Shown: piece by piece, positions 33,983 to 44,261 of the stretch
How the letters are laid out: the number at the start of each line of letters is the position of its first letter
How positions within the stretch are numbered: position 1 is the first letter of the stretch
Source of the DNA: Tachypleus tridentatus
Lineage: Eukaryota > Arthropoda > Merostomata > Xiphosura > Limulidae
Direction: 5' to 3'
Length of the DNA: 64,000 bases
Assembly: GCF_004210375.1 (NCBI RefSeq)
Contig: NC_134827.1
Location: 103,091,285-103,155,284, forward strand
Notes under the pieces: generated by a model
What the model saw: only the letters and a program-made list of their open reading frames with translations
Databases searched by the model: none
What the model was told of the DNA's origin: nothing
Translations under genes and position numbers: made by a program

Positions 33983-34599
33983 GCTTTCTTCTCGTTAAGT
34001 TTGAGCTGTTTTAATTTCATTTTGATATCAGTTCCAATTATACTCTTCTATCATCAGAAATGTGTATTCAATTTGATCACAAGTTAGGCCTAGACCTCCA
34101 TTTTACATTTTAAATCTTAAAACACGCTCCAAAGAATTAAAAACGACATGTTAGTTTTCTACTATAAACATACAGCAATTTGGCAATAGCTGGCTTAACC
34201 GATAGCACAGTAAACATACGCGAGGAGTGACACACCAGTTGATTTCAAACAGGCCCAAGAAATTTAAATATTACCGACTCGTTAATGTATAACTCAGCAT
34301 CGAGTTATAACTTATGCACATAACCACTTGATTGGTTAAAAGTTATTTTAATCTAAAATAACAAACATTTGATATTTTACATGACCTAAATTCAACTTAC
34401 TTTGAAGTTCCACGTCAGTAGTATAACCTCCAGAAAGTTTACAAGTAACATACACACGTACAGTATTTCACACGCTAATCATGACGACAACCTCATAACG
34501 AATTACAACTAACCGTACAGTGCCAACAACTTTAGCTACTTATTACCACCCCACTTCATGTTGAAATTATTTTTGCTGATCTTAGCGCCATCTCTCGTA
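33983..34599. other. No recognised feature
   Basis: Unassigned AT-rich sequence between two retroelement tails. Confidence 0.45.
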
Positions 34600-34785
34600 A
34601 CTACTGAAGTAAATATTTTTATAGAATGCAATATTGCATTATATATGTAAAAACGGCTGGTTTGGGTTGAGAAAATGTTTTTTATGTAGAGGAGCGAACA
34701 ACATTTCGACCTTCTTCGGCCATCGTCAGGTTCACAAAGAAAGAAAGAGGTAACTGACCGATAGCTGACCACATGTTTGAAGGGG
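34600..34785 (-). mobile_element. Retroelement tail (Penelope-like type) with hammerhead-like core
   Basis: On the minus strand: cctctttctttctttgtgaa, then CTGACGA, a short GC stem, GAAA, then gttcgctcctctacataaa and tctcaacccaaaccagccgt. The same tail occurs as an inverted pair at 35084-35165. Assignment to Penelope-like elements rests on the published link between such elements and hammerhead ribozymes, so it is tentative. Confidence 0.45.
34702..34729 (-). ncRNA. Hammerhead-ribozyme-like core
   Basis: CTGACGA, one T, stem GGCC/GGTC with loop gaagaa, then GAAA. This is the CUGANGA...GAAA core of a hammerhead. The extra T before the stem is not canonical, and I did not establish a cleavage site or stem III. 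Confidence 0.3.
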
Positions 34786-35083
34786 ATTGTGTAACTTTAT
34801 ATTGGTTTATTTTGGGCTTGAGTTGTTGTATAAGTAAGACTTCTTTAATTGTGCGTTTATTTATGAAGGGTTATAAATTTTTAAACTTTCATTTTAATTT
34901 CAGCACTTAATGAGCCTTAATGTATTTTCAGTTAAGCAATGGAAGGGCCGAGGGGGGCGCCATTATTGGGCTGTGCTTAGGGCATCAGTTACCCTTAATC
35001 CGACAATGGCTACACACCGAGACAAATGAATTAATGAAATATTACCAGTGATGTCGAGAAAACCCACTTGTAGAGAATATATA

Positions 35084-35165
35084 TGTAAAACGGCTCATTT
35101 GGGTTGAGAAAATATTTCTATGTACAATATTTTCTCAACCCAAACGAGCCGTTTTTGCATATATA
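35084..35165. repeat. Inverted repeat (hairpin) of two retroelement tails
   Basis: atgtaaaacggctcatttgg + gttgagaaaatatt on one side and aatattttctcaacccaaac + gagccgtttttgcat on the other, separated by about 10 bases. Confidence 0.85.
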
Positions 35166-35330
35166 TTCGAGGGCTATCTGTGCTAGCCGTCCCTAATTTA
35201 GCAGTGTAAGACTAGAGGGAAGGCAGCTAGTCATCACCACCCACCGCCAACTCTTGGGCTACTCTTTTACCAACGAATAGTGGGATTACGAGTCGCACGC
35301 CTTAACACGCTTGGCAATGCCGGGCCCCAC
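35158..35330 (-). repeat. SINE type A with internal deletion, minus orientation
   Basis: The body from gagggctatctgtgctagcc to gaatagtgggatt jumps straight to acgagtcgcacgccttaaca and gccgggcc. The segment containing the B box and the gcccccacggctg region is missing. Confidence 0.9.
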
Positions 35331-35344
35331 TTGTAGAGAAGAAT

Positions 35345-35700
35345 ATATATGTAAAAACGAAAAACCTTTATATTGTATTTATTTAACAGATTGGACATGG
35401 ATCAAAATCAAACAATGACTAAGGCCTTTTGTTTCGAAATGATGAGGAAATCACTTTTTTTAATTAATGATAATTATAAATAATTATTTTTACTGCATAT
35501 TTGTTTTCACTCTGACTTAACAATTCTCACTTTAATGTTCACAAATTCACACTCTGATTTAACAAAAATGAAAAGTTTCTCAAATCTCTTTTATTTAAAA
35601 AAATCCCACTTTGATGTTAAGAATTTCTCACTTTGAACTTAAAACCCTGTAAGCAAATTATTTACTTATTCCTTAATATTTATTTACATTTAAAAAAAAA
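35345..35700. other. No recognised gene
   Basis: AT-rich. Imperfect repeats of actttgatgtt and aattctcacttt at 35515-35640 suggest an old short tandem duplication. Confidence 0.45.
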
Positions 35701-35702
35701 AG

Positions 35703-35976
35703 TAGGCCCGGCATGGCCAAGCGTGTTAAGGCGTGCGACTCATAATCTGAGGGTCGCGGGTTCGCATCCCCGTCGCGCCAAACATGCTCGCCCTTTCAGC
35801 CGTGGGGGCGTTATAATGTGACAGTCAATCCCACTATTCGTTGGTTAAAGAGTAGCCCAAGAGTTGGCGGTGGGTGGTGATGACTAGCTGCTTTCCCTCT
35901 AGTCTTACACTGCTAAGTTAGGGACGGCTAGCACAGATAGCCCTCGAGTAGCTTTGTGCGAAATTCAAAAACAACC
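35703..35976 (+). repeat. SINE type A, full length, plus orientation
   Basis: Head taggcccggcatggccaagc, anticodon region gactcataatctgagg, B box gggttcgcatcc, body, and tail ttgtgcgaaattcaaaaac. Confidence 0.94.
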
Positions 35977-35982
35977 AATATT

Positions 35983-37560
35983 TTAAAAAAGTTTTCTTGT
36001 AGATTTTTTAATTCCAAAGTCTTTGACCTTAAAAGTAATTTCACGTAACAAATCTGCTTCTATACTTAGCAGAGACAAGGCATCCAGATTGTCTTGTCGC
36101 ATTGTTGTTCTGTTGGGATTTTTAATATGCTTGAGTTGAGAAAATGAACGCTCAGTTGCGCAATTTGTGACCATTAATGTTAAAAATATACGTAGACATT
36201 GTCTTCTGAAATTATTTTATAAAGTTCGGCATGAGAGAATCTGTTTTTCACAGTTTTTGTTGCACTGAACTTATGGCGCACATATGAGTGAAACTGCTCA
36301 AGCTCGGCAGAGAGATTAGTATCCAAGTCCTCTGGGTAAGCATCAATTAGCTTTTGGGAACACTGAGAGTACCTTTCAGTTTCAGCAGATTAAGTGATGT
36401 CATTTGACACATCACTAAGGAAAGAAAACCTGTTTGCTATTTCTTTGTACGTCTTTCCTCTTCTTCTCATTTGGGTTTCTAGTTTGTCAACAATTGTGTA
36501 GAAGGTGGTGTTAAGAAATGTATCTCTGGCATTCAGATCTACTTCTTGTACATCTCCGTCATTGAGTACCTTCTTTCTGACAGGTTTGCCAGTTTGAGCT
36601 ACATTGTAATCAACATTTAGTAGTATTTCCTTGCAACTGCCTCAAATCTTTCAAAGTCATCCCTTAGGGTGCGAAGTTGGTCAGCTAATGACCCGTACAG
36701 ATCTGCACGTGTTGTTAAGTTCACATCCTCATTTGGTCGAACTTGACTTGCTTTATTAAATTTTTGCAAAATCTCATCCCACGTGATCAACATAAAAACA
36801 AATTATAGCTCTTACAATTTATTTGCAATATTGTCTGTTTCTCTTCTAGTGTCTCTCTTCTGTGACTGGTCTTCAACTAGACATTCCAAAGCTTTCAAAA
36901 TCTTAAAGAAAGACTTCCAAATTGCTGTTGTTGCCATAACATGTGCCTCCCATCTGGTATCTGAGAGGGATTTTAACACACTTTCATTTCCAAGACAAGC
37001 TTTAAGAATTTTCCACCGGCTGGTCGAGGCTGAAAAACGAATAGAGCAAACGTATTGTAGCGAAAAAGTTAACTGCCAATTGACAGCAGTCAACAGCACT
37101 TCGGTCCACCAGATTTAGTGAATGGGCTGCACAGGGCACATATATGATAAACTTATTTTCTACTAAAATCTTTTGCTGCATCCCTTATAACGCCCAGACA
37201 TGTTAACAGTATCGTCGTAAGACTGACCCCTACATTTTGAAAACTAAGTTTGCAAACTTCACACAAGTACTGCAATATCTGGTTTGCCATTTCCTCACTG
37301 GTATGGCTTTTCTGTTCCAGAAAGGTTAAAAAGGTCTACATTTAGACAAAGATTGTCAGAAAGTTATCCTTGGACCTAGGTTCATCAGTACATAAACATG
37401 AATTCATAAATACCTTTATTGGTTTGCTGCATTCAGATTGGTTGAAAACCAGTCGAGGCCAGTCTCGAATCTATTCGAGACTGGCTTCAATCCATTTTAG
37501 GATAATTAGTTTCAGTCATTGCAAGAGTTTCATTAATGTTGCTGCTATGGTAGCTGTATG
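35983..37560 (-). mobile_element. Decayed hAT-type transposase (ZMYM1-like)
   Basis: Reading the minus strand from high to low coordinates, with frame breaks: KSHTSEEMANQILQYLCEVC, GQSYDDTVNMSGRY, IYVPCAAHSLNLVDRSAV, FFSASTSRWKIL with SLSDTRWEAH, and near the end VTNCATERSFSQLKHIKNPN, RTTMRQDNLDALSLLSIE. These are the DUF4371/RNase H-like core and the C-terminal hAT dimerisation motif (C.AERSFS.LK.IK...R..M...RL..L..LSIE) found in ZMYM1-like transposase genes. Several stops and shifts mean it is inactive. I did not identify both terminal repeats. Confidence 0.82.
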
Positions 37561-38660
37561 CAAGACGCAATGTCAGTGGTAATATACAAATCCACTGTGA
37601 GCCAAAAGGTATTCCGAAAGAATCTATGATCAACAACACATACAACTATATACACAGTGATCATTCTGTACTGGTACACATACATAACATATAATCAACT
37701 GTAAACTACTGCACATTGAACTACTAAATACTGAGTTAGGCCTAAGCTAGAGTACTTAATACTAATCAAATATCCGAAGAATGAGTTGTAACCTCAACTT
37801 TGAGCTCAGTTTTGACCTGGGGACTTCAGATGAGCCAACAAGCCATACATCAACAAAATAGGCATATGTCTTAAACTTTATCTGTATGCCTGGATGCGAA
37901 GGCAAATTCAAAATGACGGCCTTAAATTGGGAATATGCCACTTCATTATTCCAGGATACAGTGGCACTTCCAGTGTACTTACACTAAACTAATTACAGTA
38001 TTTAGGCCTAACGTTATTGTCAGTCAGTTCTCAGATAACAACACTAACGTTAGGCCTAATGCTAGCACATTGCAACTGAGTCCACTGACGTTAAGCCTAG
38101 TACTCAATACGAACTTTGCTCACATGAACTTATTCAATTCACGCACGTTTTCAAACAATCTTAAATTGATTTGTCGGTTCTTTACAGTATCTTTGTATGA
38201 CTACGGTCCCAGAGTACTGTACTACTACTAGTATAGTGTATACATAACATTAAGAATCATGTTGTCATACCTCATGTTGTCGAAGTCTTACACAATTTGA
38301 CTTAGGTCGAATTATCTATCGCCTTTAAACTGCTCCGATAAGTCATTTGTTTTCCCAGCTTTTCAGAAATGTAACAGAACACATACTCATCTGAATTTAT
38401 AGTCGCAAAATAGTTGAATTACACTTAAAAGATTGTCGTCGTTGTCTCTGTGTTTCTGTCTCGGACTGTTCGTTCGTCTCGTAAAAAAATATCACCAGAA
38501 GGCCGGGCCAGGTCGAGGCATTATGACGTCAGGATAGGATCAAGGAAGAAGTAACTAGAATATAATTGTGATTTCCATTTTTAAGTCTAAGAAATGGCAT
38601 ATTTAAAAAAAAATTGTTGACTATTTATGAATGGGGATAAAAACAAGGGTGCCCCAGCAC
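37561..38660. other. No recognised gene; possibly 5' part of the hAT element
   Basis: Non-coding by my reading. An end-like sequence caagggtgccccagcactt near 38645 resembles hAT termini, but I found no matching left end. Confidence 0.35.
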
Positions 38661-38669
38661 TTTTGTATT

Positions 38670-39680
38670 TATCCCTTAAGTAAATCTCAGCTTCAGATCT
38701 GTTAATATAATCAGAAGGGAATACATACATGTCCAAATAGTCTTATAGGTTACATGTAATCTATGACCGGTGGCATTGCTACAGTGGAATTTCTTTCTAA
38801 ATTTTTTTCTTGGTATGATAAATTTCAAAACAGTACTCACACACAAAGGAGTTTTTTTTTTTAATTATTATTATACAGCAAGTATTTTGAAGTCAAAAAA
38901 ATTACGGCTCAGAAATGCTTCAGTGTGAACACCTTTATAAAAATATTAAAAAAAACACATTAATAATGCAATACTAACGCAAATAAAACTAAAACAAACG
39001 AGATAATAACACAAATATAACGTGCGAAAACAGAAGCCGGAAAAACATAAAACTAGCCATGTCTCTGTACACATCTGTCACCATTTCGTTTGACTTATGT
39101 TTGTTTCTGTTGTATTATACTCTTATTTTTCTGTAGATGTGACTAAATAAAGCAGTAAAAGATAAAACAAAACAGTTCCACTGCCTATAATTTCTTATGA
39201 ATAACCACAACAGAAGGAATGATTGTGAAAATATTTCATCTTCAAGGTCAGACATCATAACATACGATCATCTTTTACCTGAAGTTTTATCAACATTTTG
39301 TACTGTTCTTTACAATTATCTTTTCACAAATCAATGACTTCTTAATTCAGATACATAGTTTAGTAGTTTCTCGAAACTTCAGTCACTCACTGATCCAAAG
39401 AAAACTTTTTTAACAGTGCAAAGTAAAGTCGAACACGGCAGACAAGGACAATTACAAAAAATCGACTGAAGTTGAGTGTAGCAATGAAAGAGTTATGGGC
39501 GTGAAAGCTAGGGGGAAAACTCTGTGGTGCCCTAAGCACGTGCTCATTTTGCTTAATGGTTAATCCAGGGCTGATTGTAACGTCTACATTAAGAGCCAGA
39601 TACGAGATTTTCGTTTGTTGTATCGTATAATTTATATTAGAGTGTTGGAACTTTGCACTTGGAAAGACATCTTTAGTCAA
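38670..39680. other. No recognised feature
   Basis: A 100-codon minus frame (39689-39387) has no familiar motif. Otherwise AT-rich. Confidence 0.4.
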
Positions 39681-39721
39681 TACCGTCACCTCTTGGGCTT
39701 TTTACCAACGAATAGAGGGAT

Positions 39722-39848
39722 TCTAGATGACGAGAAACCCACTTGAAATAAAAATGTATCTCAGAACAGCTGAAGATGACCTAGGAAGGTCGAAACGTTT
39801 TTCTCTGATTATCAATAAAAGTGTTAATACCCATAACAGCCGTTCTGA
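39722..39848 (+). mobile_element. Penelope-like tail inserted in a SINE
   Basis: Contains gatgacgagaaacccacttg, tctcagaacag, a CTGAAGA...GAAA core, aataaaagtgttaatacccat and gccgttctgaga. The segments tctcagaac and gttctgaga are perfect inverted complements flanking the core. Target duplication of about 13 bases (one mismatch). Confidence 0.6.
39770..39796 (+). ncRNA. Hammerhead-ribozyme-like core
   Basis: CTGAAGA (39770-39776), T, then a 5-bp stem GACCT/AGGTC with loop AGGA, then GAAA (39792-39795). Inverted complements tctcagaac (upstream) and gttctgaga (about 45 bases downstream) could form stem I. The extra T and unclear stem III are weaknesses. Confidence 0.35.
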
Positions 39849-39979
39849 GAATAGTGGGATTGAGCGTAACTTTATGACGCCCAACAGCTGAGAGAACGAG
39901 TATGTTCAGAGATACGATTTAAACGTGCGACACAGATTGGAAGTCGAGTGTCCTAATCACTAACCCATGCCAGCTACAG

Positions 39980-40440
39980 TACGACGTGCCACTTTCCCCA
40001 CACACAAAGCTTAAGATAATAGCGCCATCTTGTGTTAAACAATTAAGTGAAAACACATATTTGTTCTCCGTCACAAAGCAATAAATTTTGTATATGAATA
40101 CACTCGCAATAACAGGTTAACATAAATCACGTAAGAAGCTAAACGTTTCCTTTGTAAACAGCTAAAATTAAACACGTACCCCTCTAACATCCGGGGCATT
40201 TCCTCACAGTAGATAGAGAACAGATAGTCCGTGTGTAGTTTATGGACGTAAAGGAAAATTCCGGAATTTCTTTACTCACGAAAGACTGGGCGAAAATAGG
40301 TTGTACAGATAATAAATCAGAAGTGCACATATAGAACAGTTACAAGAAATGTTTATCCAATCATTTGCTATTAGATTAATCTGTGTTGTATGCTATCTTA
40401 TAATTAATTATGAAATAAAAAAATTCAAAATTAATAATTT
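39980..40440. other. No recognised feature
   Basis: AT-rich unassigned DNA. Confidence 0.4.
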
Positions 40441-40650
40441 AATATTGGTGATGATGAGAAACCCCCTTGAAGTAAAAATGCATCTCAAGACAGCTGGTAT
40501 GGATATTAAAACTTTTATTAAAATAAAGTAAAGAACAAGGTTTCGAACTTCTTAGTTCATCTTCGGGTCGAAATGTTGTTCTGTACCTTATTTTAATTAA
40601 AGGGCTGATATCATTACCAGCCGTCTTGAGAACACATTTAAAATTCAATG
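40441..40650. mobile_element. Head-to-head inverted pair of Penelope-like tails
   Basis: Left half (plus): gaaacccccttgaagtaaaa, aagacagctggta, ttattaaaataaagta and gaacaaggtttcga. The right half is its inverted complement: tcgaaatgttgttctgtacc, attttaatt, taccagccgtctt. The arms span roughly 40488-40553 and 40569-40637. A hammerhead-like core with CCGAAGA in place of CTGAAGA lies at the centre (minus, 40539-40567). Confidence 0.65.
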
Positions 40651-40659
40651 TTTCTATGC

Positions 40660-40790
40660 ACGTATATTGTTGTGGCCTTTTTTTAGTGCAAAAATACACA
40701 ATGGATTGTCTGCACTTTGTCCACAGTGCGGAATTGAACCACAAATTCTTGCATTGTAAGTTTCTAAAATTTCTGCAGACGTATTAGGAA
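40660..40790 (-). repeat. SINE type C-like fragment (tRNA-like), minus orientation
   Basis: ttagtgcaaaaatacacaat followed by ctgcactttgtccac and a B-box-like gaattgaaccacaaattctt. Degenerate. Confidence 0.45.
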
Positions 40791-40799
40791 ACAAAACGA

Positions 40800-41420
40800 A
40801 AATACATAAGTGTATGTTATAAGACTATTAACTTTATATTCATTATGTAACTGTCTTATTGTGTTAAGTGTAAGATGGTTATAGGTTAGATGTGGTTATG
40901 ATGCACATTAGTGGAGTCCTTCGGTGGGTCATTGTGTGAAAATGAACCAGGGCACAGCCACGTGTGTTTATTGTGTGACCTGTTGTCATCCAACCGACTG
41001 GAAGGTGCTGTATCAGTATAAAAAGCTTATGAAACTACATATTCTTATACAGTTTAAAGTTGTGCAGCAATTTTTGTAGTTTGAATCAATTCGTGGCTCT
41101 CGGGACTTAAATATCGCATGAAACGCGTAAAGAAATGATAGTTTTGATTGGTCAAAGAACTCCAATGCGAAAACTTGTTTTAGTTCGATCGAATCTCTGT
41201 CGGTGTTTGGGTAAGAAACGTTCATACCCTGGAAGGTCAGGTTCTCTATGACCTCTTCCTCCTCCCCGTACTTATGTTCTTGACTGATTGGTATTTATAA
41301 TTGTAGAACTGAATATTATTTTGATCCTTTTCAGGGCAATGTCCATGTATTGTGGATCATATATTGTGATGATTTTATTCTATCAGCAGAATGTCAAGTT
41401 TGTTGGTGGCATTTTTTTTA
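40800..41420. other. No recognised gene
   Basis: A 70-codon minus frame here shows no known motif. Confidence 0.4.
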
Positions 41421-41424
41421 TTGT

Positions 41425-41482
41425 TTAATACATATATATATATATATATTAAACAATATATATATATATATGTATATATTTT
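41425..41482. repeat. AT palindrome / (TA)n microsatellite
   Basis: (ta)n, then attaaacaat, then (ta)n. A self-complementary run immediately downstream of the reverse-transcriptase fragment. Confidence 0.85.
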
Positions 41483-41495
41483 TTATCATTTTTTT

Positions 41496-42100
41496 TTAGT
41501 TATTTTTATATTTAAAATATAAATTAACCGAGGAGAGATATTTAGGACTAGCTTCATCATGTATGAGGTACCTATCTAGTTCGCACAGTAATTCGTTTTT
41601 CATCCAATTCTTGTTAAAGTACATTATTGTAATATGTAGGAGTCTATCTGGTACGGTTGGTATGTTCGAATATTTGTGTATGAATTGAGATGATATAGTT
41701 CTTGGAACTCTGTATGCTGTTGTAAGGAGTGTGTTTTGGATTGTTTGTAGTTTAGTTTTAATTATTTTATTGCTTACAGTTATCGATGCTGGAGCTGCAT
41801 AATCTATTACAGGTCTAATATATGTTTTATAATTTTTTAGTATGTTATCTGTAGATGCTCCACTGTTTTTACCAGTTAGACTCCCTAGCATAGTTAGTTC
41901 TTCGCCAGACTTTAATTTTAATTTCGTTCACATGATTGATCCAAGTTAGTTTTGAATCATAGGTCAGACCTAAAAATTTTGCCGATGGGGCAGTCTGGAG
42001 TAGTGTGCCATTCATATATAATTCTAGCTGTTGTTTTTGTGTTTTGTCAATTTCGGAAAGACTACGAGTTGTGTTTTGCTTTTTTTGTTTAGTAGGAGCT
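41496..42100 (-). mobile_element. Non-LTR retrotransposon (jockey-type) reverse transcriptase, C-terminal fragment
   Basis: Minus strand, with two frame breaks: LLLNKKSKTQLVVFPKLTKH, then LYMNGTLLQTAPSAKFLGLT and YDSKLTWINHVNEIKIKV, then MLGSLTGKNSGASTDNILKN, YKTYIRPVIDYAAPASI and KLQTIQNTLLTTAYRVPRTI. This order (K-T-x-x-V-x-F, F-L-G-x-T-x-D-x-K-L-T-W, L-Y-K-x-x-I-R-P-V-x-D-Y, L-Q-x-x-Q-N) is typical of the thumb/connection region of jockey/I-type ORF2. Its upstream part is cut by a type A SINE at 42101. Confidence 0.85.
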
Positions 42101-42343
42101 TGTTTGTTTGTTTTGAATTTCGCGCAAAGCTACTCGAGGATTATCTGCGCTAGCCGTCCCTATTCTTGCAGTGTAAGACTAGAGAGAATACAGCTGGTCA
42201 TGGGCTACTCTTTACCAACGAATAGTGAGATTAATCGTCACATTACAACGTCCCCACAGCTAAAAGGGCGAGTATGTTTCATGTGGCGGAGATTCGAACC
42301 CGCGACCCTCGGATTACCAGTCGAATGCCCTAACCACCGGGCC
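42101..42343 (-). repeat. SINE type A, minus orientation
   Basis: tgtttgtttgttttgaattt, cgcgcaaagctactcgagga through gattcgaacccgcgaccctc and ccaccgggcc. It interrupts the jockey-type element and has a small internal deletion after cagctggtcatg. Confidence 0.93.
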
Positions 42344-42408
42344 TAGAAAGAAGGTGATTTTCTCCTTCTTATTTTAAAACACATGCATTTTATATTTCTA
42401 CGTTATTG

Positions 42409-42527
42409 CCCCCCCCCTAGTACAGCGGTATGTCTCCGAATTTACAACGCTAAAATCAGGGGTTCGATTCCTCTCGGTGGGTTCAGCAATAGCCTAATGT
42501 GGTTTTGCTATAAGAAAACACACATAA
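42409..42527 (+). repeat. SINE type B (tRNA-derived), plus orientation
   Basis: cccctagtacagcggtatgt (A-box side), B box ggggttcgattcctctcgg, then cagcaatagcctaatgtggt and ttgctataagaaaacacac. Confidence 0.88.
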
Positions 42528-42666
42528 AGGTATTCTACGTTGTTGTTGTTTTTGAAATATAAGTTAATTCATTATCTTAACCAATAGGTAATTAATAGTT
42601 CGAAACTCGCTGTCGGTTTTATTTATTAGCTATCACGGATTACAGATATATAGATAGGTTTTATTT

Positions 42667-42797
42667 GTGTGTGCTTGTATGTTTTCTTATTGCAAAGCTA
42701 CATCGGGCTATCTGCTGAGCCCACCGAGGGGAATCAAACCCCTAATTTTAGCATTGTAAATCCGTAAACATATCGCTGTACTAGCGGAAGGGGCGGT
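42667..42797 (-). repeat. SINE type B, minus orientation
   Basis: tatgttttcttattgcaaag, catcgggctatctgctgagc, gaggggaatcaaacccctaa and tcgctgtactagcgg. It forms an inverted pair with the copy at 42409. Confidence 0.88.
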
Positions 42798-42825
42798 TTT
42801 ATTTATTATCTATCACGGTTTACAG

Positions 42826-42846
42826 CTATATATATATATATATATC
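42826..42846. repeat. (TA)n microsatellite
   Basis: A run of about ten TA dinucleotides. Confidence 0.85.
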
Positions 42847-43008
42847 ATCACAAAATGGAGATGTTGTACGGTAGATACTTCTCTCTCCAAATATGGTATT
42901 TTTTCAACGCACGCTTGTTATTACGCCATCCAGTTGGCGAGATAATCACAAAGACTATAAGAATATTGCAACAAATTGATCAAAGTTTTGAACATTGAAA
43001 CAACGTCT

Positions 43009-43135
43009 TAGTGGAATTGACCGTCACGTTATAACGTCTCCATGGCTGATAGGATGAACATGTCCGGTGACGTGGATTCGAACTCGTAACTCTCAGATTA
43101 CGAGTCGAATGCTCAACCAAAACGCCATGTTAGGC
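43009..43135 (-). repeat. SINE type A head fragment, minus orientation
   Basis: gtggaattgaccgtcacgtt through ggattcgaactcgtaactct and attacgagtcgaatgctc. Only the tRNA-like half remains. Confidence 0.85.
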
Positions 43136-43431
43136 TTAAGAACGAAGTAAAATAAACATAGCGACCTACGTAGATTTTATTACTAAAAGTAAAGAAAAAC
43201 CTAATTTATTTCAATAAATGAAAGGTTAAGACTAAACATATTTCTGCTTTAAGTCCGTTAAACCGAATTATCAGATATCTTTAAGTCCGTTAAACCCAAT
43301 ACTCAGATATATAGTCACTTACCATCAGTTAGTAAAATCAAACAAAATAAAGTTAAAACTTTGAAGTAATTTTTTTCGAGGTGGCGAATGGAAACTTGCA
43401 ACTCTTTTTATAATACTTTGTGGTTCTTTGT

Positions 43432-43552
43432 TGTTGTTAAACGCAAAATTACATAATGGGCTATCAGTGCTGTGGCCATCAAGGGTATCGAAACCTGGCT
43501 TTCAGGGTAATAGTTCCTCGTTGACTCACCGCTGAACCACTGGGGGCGCTTT
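43432..43552 (-). repeat. SINE type C, minus orientation
   Basis: gttaaacgcaaaattacata + atgggctatcagtgctgtgg, B-box-like gggtatcgaaacctggcttt, and caccgctgaaccactggggg. Confidence 0.8.
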
Positions 43553-43627
43553 GCAGCTACTCGACTGCATTAAAAAAATTTTAACTATGATGGATCTTCT
43601 CATTTTAACAGAACGTCATTAGAATTG

Positions 43628-43740
43628 TCCCCCGGTGGGCCAGGAACAAACTAAGGGACTTCCGACGTTAAAATCCGATGGCAAATTCTCCGCTGTAAAT
43701 ACAACGCAGATAACCCATTGTGTAACTTGGCGCTAAAAAA
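43628..43740 (+). repeat. SINE type C-like, plus orientation
   Basis: tcccccggtgggccaggaac, a central gttaaaatccgatggcaaat, then acgcagataacccattgtgt and aacttggcgctaaaaaa. It is oriented against the 43432 copy. Confidence 0.7.
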
Positions 43741-43759
43741 ACCACGCCACTATCATTAG

Positions 43760-44260
43760 GATAATTGGAGTTTGTTTTTTTTTAACGACCTTTCACACAG
43801 CAGTTAACCAAAGTTTTTAAAGCTATGACAGAACTTTCTATCTCATATCAAGTTTGAGATTCTTTCCGAACAAAGGAGTGTGTTTTCTTATAGCAAAGCC
43901 ACATAATGAAGTATGCATGTAATGAAAGGTTTTGATAAAAATCCCATTTCCAACACGTAGATGTGTTATAATCGTGTACAGCAAAATAAAATATTTTTAG
44001 TTATCATCAGAAATCGTGAAAATCTTGCTCAAAAACGGCCAAGGGTAAACAAAAAACAAACGATGTCGCACCGGAAATACGGTGTGCCTAAAGACACATA
44101 CGGAGATAACGCAAAACGGTGGGTAAAGATGGAACCAAACTTAAGAGTACGAATAAGAAAACAAAACCGTACTTAAAAATATAACCTTCCCAAAAAAGGT
44201 CACATTTACATAAAACACAAAACGGTACGTGAAGAAGGGAAGATATATGTAAACCGAAAA
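43760..44260. other. No recognised gene
   Basis: A 71-codon plus frame (43961-44176) rich in Arg and Lys has no recognised motif. Short direct repeats around acaaaacggt suggest local duplication. Confidence 0.4.
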
Positions 44261-44261
44261 G

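Larger units (their letters stand above)
39683..39977 (-). repeat. SINE type A, minus orientation, interrupted by a nested insertion
   Basis: The left part is ctcttgggctttttaccaac + gaatagagggatt and the right part is gaatagtgggattgagcgta through cctaatcactaacccatgcca. The interval 39722-39848 is foreign and is bracketed by a near-duplicate of the target gaatag(a/t)gggatt. Confidence 0.85.

Noticed and set aside
34536..34772. 78-codon minus frame containing EPDDGRRRSKCCSLL
   Set aside because: It is a translation of the retroelement tail. The related frames at 40439-40744 and 60354-60545 have the same origin.
35703..35780. tRNA gene with A and B boxes
   Set aside because: It is the head of a dispersed SINE with the same body and tail as about 15 other copies. 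The acceptor stem does not close.
36783..37118. 111-codon plus frame
   Set aside because: Antisense shadow of the hAT transposase remnant.
39387..39689. 100-codon minus frame
   Set aside because: Unrecognised composition, no conserved motif, and it ends in a SINE.
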